Assembly: GCF_029490015.1 (NCBI RefSeq)
Contig: NZ_CP120468.1
Location: 558,001 to 622,000, forward strand
Direction: 5' to 3'
DNA from: Halobaculum limi
Lineage (GTDB): Archaea > Halobacteriota > Halobacteria > Halobacteriales > Haloferacaceae
Length of the DNA: 64,000 nt
Positions 1 to 9,400 of this stretch are shown here, in pieces (positions within the stretch are counted from its first letter, which is position 1; each line of letters opens with the position of its first letter). A program made the translations under genes and the position numbers. Under the pieces are notes generated by a model that did not search any database, was not told the origin of the DNA, and worked only from the letters and a program-made list of their open reading frames with translations.

Positions 1-1739
1 AGGGTTCGGGCGTCGAATGTCTGTCTCGCGGCGGGCGTCGCACCGAACGCGAGCGGATCCGACTGGCGCGACTGTCCCTCCTCGTCAGTGAACTCGACCG
101 ACGCCTCGAACGCGTACGTCTGCCCGCCAGCCTCGTCGCCGGCGTCGACGACGTACCGGACGACGCGCTGTTCGCCCGGTCGCCACCGACCGACGAACCG
201 CGTGTCTTCAGAACTCTCGCCGATGGCGAGCGCCGGACTCTGCGAGGTGAGCGAGACGGTCGCATCGGTGAGCGTCTCGTCGCCGCGGTTGACGATGGTA
301 AGTACGAGTGGCCCGTCGTCGTTCGCCTGCAGTCGCGCGTCAACGGTCGTGAGTTCGAACCGCTCCGTCTCGCTGGAGACATCCGCGATCACGGTGATTG
401 GGTCGCTCTCGCGCCGGTCGCCATCGGCTGTGACGTACTCGATGACGACAACGAACCGTCGTGGCCCGGGCTGTGCGGTGTCTAAGACGGACGCCGGGAT
501 GCTGAAGTCAGCCTCGTCGTCTTCCTCTAAGTCCCCGAGGACGACGAGTCGCTCGCGTGGCTGGAGGTTGTCGTCCGTCTCGGTGATGCGAAGTACGGCC
601 GTCTCGACGTCACGTGGGCCATCGTTGACGACAGTCCCGCTCACACGGCCCTCCTGGCCGACGCTGAGCGTGCTCTCGACGTCCGTAACGTCGAACGACT
701 GTGCGTCGTCGGGATCGATAGTGACGACGAGGACGCCAGATGTCTCTCGATTCCCGTTCTCGTCGGTGTACGATACGGTGAGTTCGAGCGGGTACTCCTG
801 GGTAGCGGCGTCCGGCGCCAGCGTCGCGTCGACCGTGATGGTCTCGGTGTCGCCGTCGTCCCAGTCGCCGACCGACCGCGTCGACGAGTCGGCCCCGCCC
901 CCGAGCGTGAGGTCGGCGTTCGGCGAGCGTACCGTCACCGTCGCGTCGCGCAGGTCCTCCTCGCCGACGTTCCGCAAGTCGATCTCGACCGGACCCGTCT
1001 CCCCGACCTGGAGGTCTTCGTCGACCGACCGCACGACGAAGCGCCCATCTTCGGTCACGACCAGCTCGACCTCGAACGTATCCTGTTCGGACTCTCGCTC
1101 GCTGTCGTCGTTCGTGATCTCCTCGGTGTAGTCGTACTCAACCGTCACGTCGAGGTCGTAGACGCCGGGATCGGCGTCCTCGTCGACGACGATGTCGAAT
1201 CCGACCTCTGCCACCGACCCGGCCTGGAGGTCGCCCAGCGCCGTCTCTGCGGTGTTCACCGTCACCGGGGCGTCGCCGTCCTCCAACTCGACGCGGACGT
1301 TCCGCGCCGTCGTCACCGCCTCGCTGCCCGACGGTGGCGTGTCTAACCCCTCGTCGTCGACGGTGCCGCCGTTCGCGACCTGGACGACGAGACGACGCTC
1401 CTCGCCGGGAGACACTGTGTTGTCCGGGAGAAACACGTCGATGTCGGGTTCACCCTCGACGGTGACCGGCGTCGGCGTCGCTGTCGGCGTCGGAGATTCC
1501 GTGGGCGTCGTTCCATCGTCGGAGTCGCCGTCTCCCGAATTACCGTCACCGGAGTTACCGTCGCCAGAGTCACTGTCGCCGCCGTCGTCGTCGCCGTCAC
1601 CAGATCCGTCGTCTCCGTAGTCGTCGTCAGAGTCACCACCCGCGGCGACCGTCGGAACGTCGGAGACGACCACAGCGACCGCTCCGACGACGAGAAGAAG
1701 CGAGAGGAGGAGCGCACGAGTGCGTCGCTCGCGACTCAT
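1..1739 (-). CDS. COG1361-type surface beta-sandwich protein (C-terminus outside window)
   Basis: An open frame runs leftward from an ATG at 1739 off the window edge, so only the N-terminal ~580 residues are present. It opens with an Arg-rich start and a hydrophobic segment (signal peptide or anchor), then a low-complexity stretch of Asp, Gly, Ser and then Thr/Pro, as in glycosylated haloarchaeal surface proteins. Several repeated ~100-residue beta-sandwich units follow, with motifs such as VSPGEERRLVVQVANGG and VGETGPVEIDLRNVGEEDL, the pattern of COG1361/NEW3/CARDB-like modules. These proteins usually lie outside the cell and often accompany RND or ABC exporters. A plus-strand open frame over 88-1131 is the complement of this gene and has no protein-like features. 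Family assignment is good; function is unknown. Confidence 0.8.
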   Translation of the reverse strand, partial: MSRERRTRALLLSLLLVVGAVAVVVSDVPTVAAGGDSDDDYGDDGSGDGDDDGGDSDSGDGNSGDGNSGDGDSDDGTTPTESPTPTATPTPVTVEGEPDIDVFLPDNTVSPGEERRLVVQVANGGTVDDEGLDTPPSGSEAVTTARNVRVELEDGDAPVTVNTAETALGDLQAGSVAEVGFDIVVDEDADPGVYDLDVTVEYDYTEEITNDDSERESEQDTFEVELVVTEDGRFVVRSVDEDLQVGETGPVEIDLRNVGEEDLRDATVTVRSPNADLTLGGGADSSTRSVGDWDDGDTETITVDATLAPDAATQEYPLELTVSYTDENGNRETSGVLVVTIDPDDAQSFDVTDVESTLSVGQEGRVSGTVVNDGPRDVETAVLRITETDDNLQPRERLVVLGDLEEDDEADFSIPASVLDTAQPGPRRFVVVIEYVTADGDRRESDPITVIADVSSETERFELTTVDARLQANDDGPLVLTIVNRGDETLTDATVSLTSQSPALAIGESSEDTRFVGRWRPGEQRVVRYVVDAGDEAGGQTYAFEASVEFTDEEGQSRQSDPLAFGATPAARQTFDART

Positions 1740-1841
1740 CGGTCCCGCCGTGTCCACGGGCCGGGACGCCGAGGCGGCCCGCGGGCTACTTCCGAACGCT
1801 GCACGACACCGAGAACCCCGTCCGGCCTGTTTGTAGTGGAC

Positions 1842-1910
1842 TGACTTACCCGGTGCTCGCGAAGTGCACCCCGAAGTAAGTCACTCGTAACCGCGCTCCG
1901 TGGGACGGAG
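1842..1910. promoter_or_regulatory. Nested inverted repeats between divergent genes
   Basis: TGACTTAC at 1842-1849 is matched by GTAAGTCA at 1876-1883. Inside that pair GGTGC (1852-1856) faces GCACC (1866-1870). A separate hairpin CTCCGT-GGG-ACGGAG lies at 1896-1910. The repeats sit between the leftward surface-protein gene and the rightward EamA gene. They could be regulator sites or folded RNA; nothing here decides which. Confidence 0.4.
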
Positions 1911-2029
1911 TGCAGCGAACAGCGTTGCATAAGTAAGTGCTACCGCGCTGATAAGACCAGTTTGCGGCGACTAGCGACCCCGCGGACGAACGGTCGCCGT
2001 TTTTAACCTCCAACCGTCGAGTCGTCGGT

Positions 2030-2458
2030 ATGACCGAACACGGACTGCTCAGTTCGCCGGCGATGCTCGCAGTCGCGGCGGCCGGTGGGTGGGGATTTTG
2101 GGCACTATTCACGAAACTTGCGACGCGGTCGGCCGAACCCGAGGTTGTCCTCGTCATCTCGTATCTCGTCGCGTCGGCACTCGGCGTCGGATACTTCCTC
2201 TCGACGCCGGGCGGATTAGACATCTCGACGGCGGACTTCGGCTTCGCGGTCGCTGCCGGTGTCGCGACTGGCCTCGGGTCGATTATGTACTACACGGGCC
2301 TGAAATACGGTGACGTCGGGCGAGTGACGACGATCACCGGCCTCTACTTCGTGTTCTCGGCGATACTCGGGGTGCTGTTGCTGCGCGAACCAGTGACGGC
2401 GCGGAAAGTCATCGGCGTTGTCCTCGGAGCGGTCGCTATCGGGATCCTCGCGCGGTGA
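2030..2458 (+). CDS. EamA-type (DMT superfamily) transporter, half-length
   Basis: The 142-residue protein has about five hydrophobic segments and ends with the EamA pattern: a GLKYGDVGRVTTITGLYFVFSA-type helix, LLREPVT and a final helix. Most DMT exporters have two EamA repeats (about 300 residues); this has one, so it probably dimerises, as is known for small EamA and SMR-like proteins. The start is supported by a T-rich TATA-like element (2000-2007) about 25 bases before the ATG, so the transcript is probably leaderless. Substrate unknown. It sits just before the ABC operon but has its own promoter. Confidence 0.8.
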   Translation: MTEHGLLSSPAMLAVAAAGGWGFWALFTKLATRSAEPEVVLVISYLVASALGVGYFLSTPGGLDISTADFGFAVAAGVATGLGSIMYYTGLKYGDVGRVTTITGLYFVFSAILGVLLLREPVTARKVIGVVLGAVAIGILAR

Positions 2459-2540
2459 GGCGTTGGCGGTCGCCGTACCGCAACTCGTACGTGCGTCGGC
2501 GGTACGCTGATACCGTCCGGCAGCAATTGGATGGGAAGTG

Positions 2541-3605
2541 ATGAACGCGCTCGAACTCGATGGCCTCACGAAGTACTACGGCGATGTCCGCGGCGTCGAG
2601 GATCTCACCTTCGCCGTCGAGTCGGGCGAGGTGTTCGGCTTCCTCGGCCCGAACGGCGCGGGAAAGACGACGACGATTCGGACGCTGTTGGGCCTGCAGT
2701 CGCCGACCAGTGGGACCGCACGAGTACTCGGTGCGGATATCACAGACGCCGACGCCCTCCGAGCGGCCCGTGCGAACGTCGGCTTCCTCCCGAGTGAACC
2801 CGGCTTTGACGACGGCGTGACCGGTCGACGGATCCTCGCGTACCATCGATCCCTCCGAGGAGACGTCCGCAGCGCGGAACTGCTGGAGTCGTTCGACCCG
2901 CCGTTGGATCGCCCGGTCGGAGAGTACTCACGCGGAAATCGCCAGATGCTCGCAATCGTACTCGCGTTTATGCACGATCCGGACCTGGTGATTATGGACG
3001 AACCGACGTCTGGACTGGACCCGCTGAAGCAGGAGCGGTTCCTCCAGTTCCTCCGGGCGGAACGCGACCGGGGGAAGACACTGTTCTTCTCTTCGCACGT
3101 GTTGAGCGAGGTGCGGAAGGTGTGTGACCGCGTCGCCATCGTCCGCGACGGGCGACTCGCGGCGTTGGAGGACGTCGACCGCCTGCTGGAGCGCAGCGGC
3201 AAGACCGTCAGTGTTCACGTCGCCGAGTCGCTAACCGAGGCGGACGTGACGCTCTCGGGTGCACACGACGTGCGTGTGACGGAGACGGCCACCGAAGCGG
3301 ACGACGGCGAAGTCACCGTCTCGTTCACGTACACCGGCGCGTACGACCCGTTGCTCGCGTGGCTCTCTGAGTTCGACTTGCTCGATTTGAGCATCGAGGA
3401 GGCGCCACTGGAGTCGGTGTTTATGCGGTTCTACGATGGATCCGACGCACACGACGACCCGCCTGCTAGCGACCCGATAGCGTCGAACGGCCACGGCGCA
3501 GGCGGCGACAGCGACGCGAGCGGCGATGACGAGGCTGGCGAGACTGGTACTCACGACCGTGACACCGGCGCCGCACACGGCCGTCAGGAGTCGACCGATG
3601 TTTGA
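2541..3605 (+). CDS. ABC transporter ATP-binding protein (ABC-2 type)
   Basis: The N-terminal ~230 residues are a nucleotide-binding domain: Walker A GPNGAGKTTT, an unusual signature YSRGNRQ in place of LSGGQ, Walker B LVIMDEPTSGLDP and H-loop SSHVLSE. This resembles CcmA/NatA/GldA-type ATPases that work with ABC-2 permeases. A regulatory-like C-terminal region follows, then a ~55-residue low-complexity acidic/His tail (from about residue 298). GTG at 2538 directly precedes ATG at 2541; I take the ATG. The stop overlaps the first permease start by 8 bases, so the three genes 2541-5255 are translationally coupled and should form one exporter. Substrate unknown. Confidence 0.88.
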   Translation: MNALELDGLTKYYGDVRGVEDLTFAVESGEVFGFLGPNGAGKTTTIRTLLGLQSPTSGTARVLGADITDADALRAARANVGFLPSEPGFDDGVTGRRILAYHRSLRGDVRSAELLESFDPPLDRPVGEYSRGNRQMLAIVLAFMHDPDLVIMDEPTSGLDPLKQERFLQFLRAERDRGKTLFFSSHVLSEVRKVCDRVAIVRDGRLAALEDVDRLLERSGKTVSVHVAESLTEADVTLSGAHDVRVTETATEADDGEVTVSFTYTGAYDPLLAWLSEFDLLDLSIEEAPLESVFMRFYDGSDAHDDPPASDPIASNGHGAGGDSDASGDDEAGETGTHDRDTGAAHGRQESTDV

Positions 3606-4386
3606 GGTTGCTCGCTACGAGGCCGAGCGTCGCCTGTTGGGAGCGGTCGTCGTCACGCTGGGATTCGTCGCATTCGCGGCGATGATGCTCGTCATCGCAC
3701 CGGGTCTCCTCAACCAGGTCGACTTGACAGCGTACGCCGACCAGTTGCCACCCGCGCTCGTGGAGTCGTTCGGCTTGGAGACCATCGGCACGCTCGCAGG
3801 CTTCATCGCGGCGGAGTTGTACGTGTTCGGGTGGGTGTTCGGCCTCGGGGCCTACCTCGCGTACCTCGCAGCGGGGAGCATCGCCGGCCGCATCGAAGAC
3901 GATACGCTGTCGCTGGTAGTGACGGGGCCGATATCCCGGACACGCGTGCTGTGGGAGACGTACCTCGCGTTACTCGTGCCGATTGTGCTTGCGAACGTCG
4001 TCGTCGCAGCCGTCGTGTACGGCGGGTCGGTGCTGATCGGTGACCCGTTGCCGCCGAGAGACGTTCTCGCGGTCCACGCGCTGTCGGTGCCGTACCTGCT
4101 GTGTTGTACCGCACTCGGACTGGCGTGCTCGGTGCTCGCGCCGTCGCGTCGAGTCGCCGAAGGTGCGGCCGCGGGGTTCGTCGCTGCGACGTACGTCCTC
4201 GGCATCGCGACCACCGGCAGCGACATATCGTGGCTCGGGGCGCTCGGGCCCGCCCACTACTACGACCCCGTCGCCGTGTTGGCCCTCAGCGAGTACGACT
4301 TCGGCGGCGCGGCGTTGCTCCTCCTCGCCACCGCCGCGTTGTTGCTCGTCGCCGCCGCCCGATTCCGCGAGGTGGACCTGCGATGA
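3598..4386 (+). CDS. ABC-2 type permease, first copy
   Basis: A 262-residue integral membrane protein with about six hydrophobic segments, beginning MFEVARYEAERR. The start at 3598 overlaps the ATPase stop; an upstream in-frame ATG at 3526 lies deep inside the ATPase gene and is rejected. The RYExER start, the LPPAL..FGLE..G loop and the PA.YYDP..L/I...EYD segment recur in the next gene, so the two permeases are tandem paralogues that probably form a heterodimer. It ends in an ATGA overlap with that paralogue. Confidence 0.82.
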   Translation: MFEVARYEAERRLLGAVVVTLGFVAFAAMMLVIAPGLLNQVDLTAYADQLPPALVESFGLETIGTLAGFIAAELYVFGWVFGLGAYLAYLAAGSIAGRIEDDTLSLVVTGPISRTRVLWETYLALLVPIVLANVVVAAVVYGGSVLIGDPLPPRDVLAVHALSVPYLLCCTALGLACSVLAPSRRVAEGAAAGFVAATYVLGIATTGSDISWLGALGPAHYYDPVAVLALSEYDFGGAALLLLATAALLLVAAARFREVDLR

Positions 4387-5255
4387 GTGGAGATTCTGCC
4401 GACTCCACGACAGCGACGGGGAGCGAGCAAGCCACGGCGTCCACTCGTGAGGTGACCACCGATAGCCCCATCCTCGCGGTGGCACGCTACGAGGGAGAGC
4501 GACTGCTCGTACCCACGGCGGCGGCGACAGTCGCGCTGTCGCTGTTCGGGTCGCTGTACGTGTGGCTCGGACCGCAGGTGACGGCGGGCGTCCCTATCGA
4601 GGAGTTGACAGAGGCGATTCCACCGGCGTTGCGGGCACTCTTCGGACTGGAGTCGCTGGGAAGCGTCGAGGGACTGCTCGCCTCGGAGTTTTACACGTTG
4701 GGCTGGATCGTCGGCCTCGCAGGCTACGTCGCGTACGTCGCGGCGGTTCGCGTCGCCGGCGACGTCGCAACAGACCGGATGGACCTCCTGTTGGTCGCGC
4801 CAGCCCGGCGCTCAGACGTGCTTGCGGGGAAGTACCTCGCACTCCTCGTTCCGATCGTCGTCGTGAACGCCGTCGTGCCGGTCGCACTGTACGGCGTCTC
4901 GCTGGCTGTCGACGCGAGTTTGTCGCTGTCGGCGCTCGCTGTGTTTCACGCGCTGTCGGTGCCGTACCTCCTGCTGTGGGGGGCGGTCGGACTCCTGCTC
5001 GGCACCGTCGTCGACGGCGGACGGACGGCCGGGCGCGTCGGACTCGGCGTCGTCTTCGCCGCGTGGATAGTCGAGGCGGTCGTCGTCGGGAGTGCGCTGG
5101 AGTGGGTCGGGGCGCTCTCGCCCGCGCGGTATCTCGACCCGACAGCGATCATCGTGCGTGGCGAGTACGATCTTGGCGGCGTCGTACTCCTCGGTGTGGC
5201 GACCGTGGCAGTTCTCGTGGTGAGCGTCGTCGCGTTCGAGCGACGAGACGTGTGA
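4383..5255 (+). CDS. ABC-2 type permease, second copy
   Basis: The 290-residue protein starts at the ATG of an ATGA overlap with the first permease. A ~28-residue polar Ser/Thr-rich extension precedes AVARYEGERLLVP, which aligns with the start of its neighbour. It has about six membrane segments and shares with its neighbour the amphipathic loop before TM2, the ALSVPYLL segment and the final ARYLDPTAI..GEYDLGG region. This is a clear tandem duplication followed by divergence. With the ATPase it makes a complete ABC-2 transporter of unknown substrate. Confidence 0.82.
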   Translation: MSGDSADSTTATGSEQATASTREVTTDSPILAVARYEGERLLVPTAAATVALSLFGSLYVWLGPQVTAGVPIEELTEAIPPALRALFGLESLGSVEGLLASEFYTLGWIVGLAGYVAYVAAVRVAGDVATDRMDLLLVAPARRSDVLAGKYLALLVPIVVVNAVVPVALYGVSLAVDASLSLSALAVFHALSVPYLLLWGAVGLLLGTVVDGGRTAGRVGLGVVFAAWIVEAVVVGSALEWVGALSPARYLDPTAIIVRGEYDLGGVVLLGVATVAVLVVSVVAFERRDV

Positions 5256-5324
5256 ATCGGCGACGAGATGGCAATGTGAACGCAAGTATTTGCCGACACG
5301 CGACGACAGGACGGTGAATAAACG

Positions 5325-5834
5325 ATGGCATCAACAACGCGGAGCGGAGCGGCAGCAGGCCCGTTCGTCGTCGGCAGCGAGGACGGGGAGGCGATCTGGT
5401 TCATCAACGCCCTGGTTCAGATCAAAACCGACGCGGCCGACAGCGGTGGCTCGATGACCATCGTTGACCACCTCGCACCGGCGGGGTTCGAGACACCGTT
5501 TCACCGTCACAACGCCGAAGACGAGACGTTCTACGTACTCAAAGGGTCGATCGAGTGTCGCTCCGGCGACGAGGGACACGAGCGCACGACCGCTGGCCCG
5601 GGCGACACTGTATGGCTGCCGCGAGGCGTCCCACACGGATTCCGGGTGCTTGGTGACGACCCCTGCCGGATGCTCATCGTGTTGACTCCCGGTGGGTTCG
5701 AGGGGTTCTTCAGAGCTGTCGGCGAGCCAGCACCGAGTCTGACGCTGCCACCGCAGTCAGAACCAGACGTCGAGGCGCTGACCGCACTCGCGGAACCGTA
5801 CGACCTCGACATCCTCGGCCCACTTCCGCAATAA
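5325..5834 (+). CDS. Cupin domain protein
   Basis: The 169-residue protein has one cupin beta-barrel. Motif 1 is PFHRHNAEDETFYVLKGSIE (metal-binding His, His, Glu) and motif 2 is PGDTVWLPRGVPHGFR (fourth ligand His). The extended C-terminus GGFEGFFRAVGEP resembles small stand-alone cupins related to quercetinase- or oxalate-type enzymes, but no substrate can be read from the sequence. Metal-binding residues look intact, so it is probably an active metalloprotein. It stands alone between the ABC operon and a convergent DoxX gene. Confidence 0.85.
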   Translation: MASTTRSGAAAGPFVVGSEDGEAIWFINALVQIKTDAADSGGSMTIVDHLAPAGFETPFHRHNAEDETFYVLKGSIECRSGDEGHERTTAGPGDTVWLPRGVPHGFRVLGDDPCRMLIVLTPGGFEGFFRAVGEPAPSLTLPPQSEPDVEALTALAEPYDLDILGPLPQ

Positions 5835-5859
5835 CCGCTGGTAACCGTTCGTCGCTCGT

Positions 5860-6276
5860 CTACGAGCGGTACGCCTCCCGCAGGAACGCCAGCGCCGCCC
5901 CGAACATCGCGAGGTTGCCGAAGAACGCGAGTCGCTCGCCACTGGCGTCGCCCTCCTTATTCCAGAAGTCGTGCATCGTCGGCGTCACCACCGCGAGGAA
6001 GGTAACGACCGCACCGGTCGCGATCCGCGGGAATCGCCAGAGGGCAACTCCCAACCCGCCGACAAGCATCATCCCCGAGGCGAACGGCGCCATCATGTCG
6101 GGTTCGGGGACACCCGCCGACTCCGCGTACTCGATGGAGTCATCCATATCGCGGAAGTCTTCCGACGCCTGCAACGCCAAGCCGAGGCCGAACAGCAGGC
6201 GTCCGAGTCGCGATGGAAGCGCTCGCTGGGTCGCAGTCGAAGTGTCGTCCGTCTCCGTGTCGATGTCGTCTGCCAT
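5860..6276 (-). CDS. DoxX family membrane protein
   Basis: A 138-residue protein with a polar acidic N-terminus and four membrane segments: RLLFGLGLALQASEDF, MMLVGGLGVALWRF, TGAVVTFLAVVTPTMHDFW and FFGNLAMFGAALAFL. The HDFW..EG pattern is typical of DoxX-like proteins, which are linked to thiol or quinone redox in some bacteria; the haloarchaeal role is unknown. I take the start at 6276 rather than the longer frame to 6333, because a TATA-like CTTATCGG (complement of 6298-6305) lies about 25 bases upstream, as expected for a leaderless gene. Confidence 0.78.
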   Translation of the reverse strand: MADDIDTETDDTSTATQRALPSRLGRLLFGLGLALQASEDFRDMDDSIEYAESAGVPEPDMMAPFASGMMLVGGLGVALWRFPRIATGAVVTFLAVVTPTMHDFWNKEGDASGERLAFFGNLAMFGAALAFLREAYRS

Positions 6277-6415
6277 ACGATCTGACACATCGGCCGCTCC
6301 GATAAGCCTTCGCGGCGTTCGCGGCGTGCTCAAAGAGATGCTGTCAGAACTCGTCCGAAAACCAAAAAATCGGTCTTGGCCCGTGAAGGCCAGTCAATCG
6401 GCTATCGTACCCCGG

Positions 6416-9400
6416 TCAGTCCCGCCGCGTGGCCAGCAACGCCGCCGCGAGCAGCGCGACAACCGCGAGCGCAGAGCTGAATCCGGGGAATGTCGTCGTT
6501 GTGGATTGGCCACCGGTATCCGTACCGGTCGCCGTCGCCGTGTTGACATCGTCGGGCGTGCTCGTCGATGTCGACGTTGGCGTGCTTGTCGCGGTGCCTG
6601 TGTCGTCCTGGCCGCCGTCGTCGGCCGGGACACCGATGGCGAACGCCGAGAAGCCGGGCAACGCAGCCGTGACTGTGCCATCGCCGTTCGCAGTTGTCTC
6701 TAGTGCCTGCCACTCGCCGTCGTGGTAGCGGTAGAGCGCAACGTCTTCAAGCGAAGCACCTGCCGGCAATGCGGAGTTGTCGACGGAGACGGTCATCGAC
6801 GCCTTGTCCATACCGGATGTCTCGAGTCCGATGGCGTCCGCACGGAAGTAGGCGACTCCCTCGGCGTTCGAGAGGGCGGGCGCACCCTGCGGCGACGTGC
6901 TTGGCGGGGTGAACTCGATGCGGAACGACGGGGCCGCGAACGTGAAGTCGAAGGCGACGCGGTCGACGGTGACGCCCGCACCGCTGATCCCGGGAACCGT
7001 CGTCGACGGCGTCGCACCCATCGAGATGTCGCGGACGTTGACAGTCGCACCCGAGGAGGTAGCGATCGAGGAGATCTTGGCACCGGAGCCACCGCCTCCA
7101 CCTCCACCGCCTCCACCACCGCCTCCGCCGCCACCACCGCCGGTGGAAGCGGAGGCGACAGTGAAGTTGGCAACGCGTTCACGCGTCAGGCCGTCGTCGT
7201 CGACGACTGTGATGCGGATAGTGTGGTCACCCGCTGTGAGGTCGGCGAGGGATATCTCAACCGTCCCGCCGCTGACACTCGCTTGGTCAGTGACGTCCGC
7301 ACCGTCGAGCATCACCGTGATTCCAGACGCTGGAACGGTGCCGTCGGCGTCACCGTAGGCAGCGGTGATCGTCACCGAGTCCGTGCCCGCCGGAACAGTG
7401 CCGTCGGTGAGCGGTGTCACCGAGATAGTGCCGAGGCTCGGCTTGACGCCACCGTCGGAGACATCCTCGTCTGCGGCCGCGATTTCGAACGTCTTCGAGA
7501 CGCTCGCCTTCTCGCCAGCCTGGTCGACCAACGTCGCCTCAAGCGTGTGCGTCGTGTTGTTCTCCAAGCCGTACGCCGTGTACACGATCTTGTCATCGGT
7601 GATGACCGCCGTGTCAGTGACGTCCTCGTCGTCGAACGTCACTGTGATCGCGCTGGCGTTGACCCCACTGAGCGCGTCGGAGATACGCAGTTCCGTTGTG
7701 ACCCGCGAGTTGCCCGAGGGGAACGTCGCAGGTCCGGTGCCCGTCGGTTCGGGTGTGAATACCGTGTCGTCAAGCGTCGGTGCGGCGGTGTCGGCTTCGG
7801 CCGACACTGACCGCGTCAGCGTCTCGGTGTTGCCCGCGCGGTCGGTGACGGAGACGGTGAAGTCGTACGTCTGTCCCGGGGTCGGGTCGTCGACCGTGAA
7901 CGTCACGTAGCCGTCATCGACGATCGTCTCATCGTTGATCGAGTCGCCGTTGAGAGAGACCGTGACTGACTCGTTTGTTGCGGGAACACCGCTCGCCGCG
8001 TCAGCGTACTCGACGCGGAACTGTTTCGAACTTGCACCGTAGGCAATCTCCGTCTCGTTCGTGACGCTCGTCGACAGCGACGGTGCTGCTGTGTCTTCCT
8101 CGACGGTGAACGTCGAGGTCTGCGTCTCGACGTTGCCCGCCTGGTCGGCGACGGTCACGGTCACCGTGTGTTCACCTGTGCCTTCGAGACCGGTCGCGTT
8201 GACAATCAGTTGGTCGTCGTCAACGTTCGCCGTCACCGACGAGACGTTCGACACCGGTTGGCCGTCGAACTGCACGGAGACGGCGCTAACGTTGATGCCG
8301 GTCTCTTGGTCGTAGTAGAACGATTCGACCGTGACGGTGTCAGTGTCGTACTCGAACGTCTCGCCGTCTTGGGAGACGCGCTGAATCGTCGGGTCGCTGG
8401 TGTCGACGAGGACAGCACCATACGTCGAGAAATGCGTGACGTTGAGCACGAAGTACTCAGTGCCATCGCGTGTCTCGACAGTCGTCTCACCAACTTCCTC
8501 CCACTCACCAGTAGACTCGTTGTACCGACGGATAGTGACGTTCGCCCGAGCGCTCTCGGGGACGGTCGCGGCCGGAATTCCGATCTTCGCGTACGAGAGG
8601 TTCTCCGAGAGTGAGTCACCAAGTTCGCCCTCGATGAACTGCGCTCCCGAGAGATCACGCGACAGCTGTGCCAGCGGCGTCGAACTCGTTGTTAGCGAAG
8701 CGACCGCTCCACTCACGTTGTCCGACTTGGTGTACAGTTCGATGAACGTCTGGCCGTTAGCGATAGTGACCGTACCGTTCGCGTCGACCTCGACATCGGT
8801 GACGACGTTCGTCGTCGACTGTGAGCCGGCCGCGTTTCCGGCCGCGTCCGTCGCGTTCGCCTCGACGGTGTAGTTGCCGTTCGACTGGAGCTGGAACGTC
8901 GACGTGTAGCGACCATCGCCGTCGGCGTCGGTCACGGTGACGGCCTTGGTCGACCCGTCGGGAAGCGTGACTGTGACCGTCGGTGCGCCAGGAAGCGCCT
9001 CGTCGGTGGTGACCGTGACACGTCCGGTCGACGCGTTGATTGCACCTAACGATGCGCCGAGCGTCGGTGCCTCAGTGTCGAGCGAGAGTGTCTCGCTCGC
9101 GGTCTCGTTGGCCGTGTTTGCGGCCGCGTCGGTCGCGACCACCTCGACGGTGTAGTTGCCGTCCGGGACGCCCGAGAGGTCGAGCGGCGTCGAGAAGGTG
9201 CCGTCTGAGGCCACCGTCGCGGTCGTCTCAGTCGACGACAGCGAGGTAGTCGAGCGGGCGACAACCGTTACGGTCGACACGCCCGACTCGTCGTCGGTCA
9301 CGCTGCCTGAGACCACAACCTCAGAGTTCCCGTTCGCGTAGCGAGTGCCATCACGGACGACGCCGCCTGACACCGAGTCAACGGTGACATCTGGTGCATC

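Noticed and set aside
88-1131. A long plus-strand frame over the left surface-protein gene
   Set aside because: Ser/Thr/Arg-rich product typical of the complement of a GC-rich acidic gene; the minus frame has signal peptide and domains.
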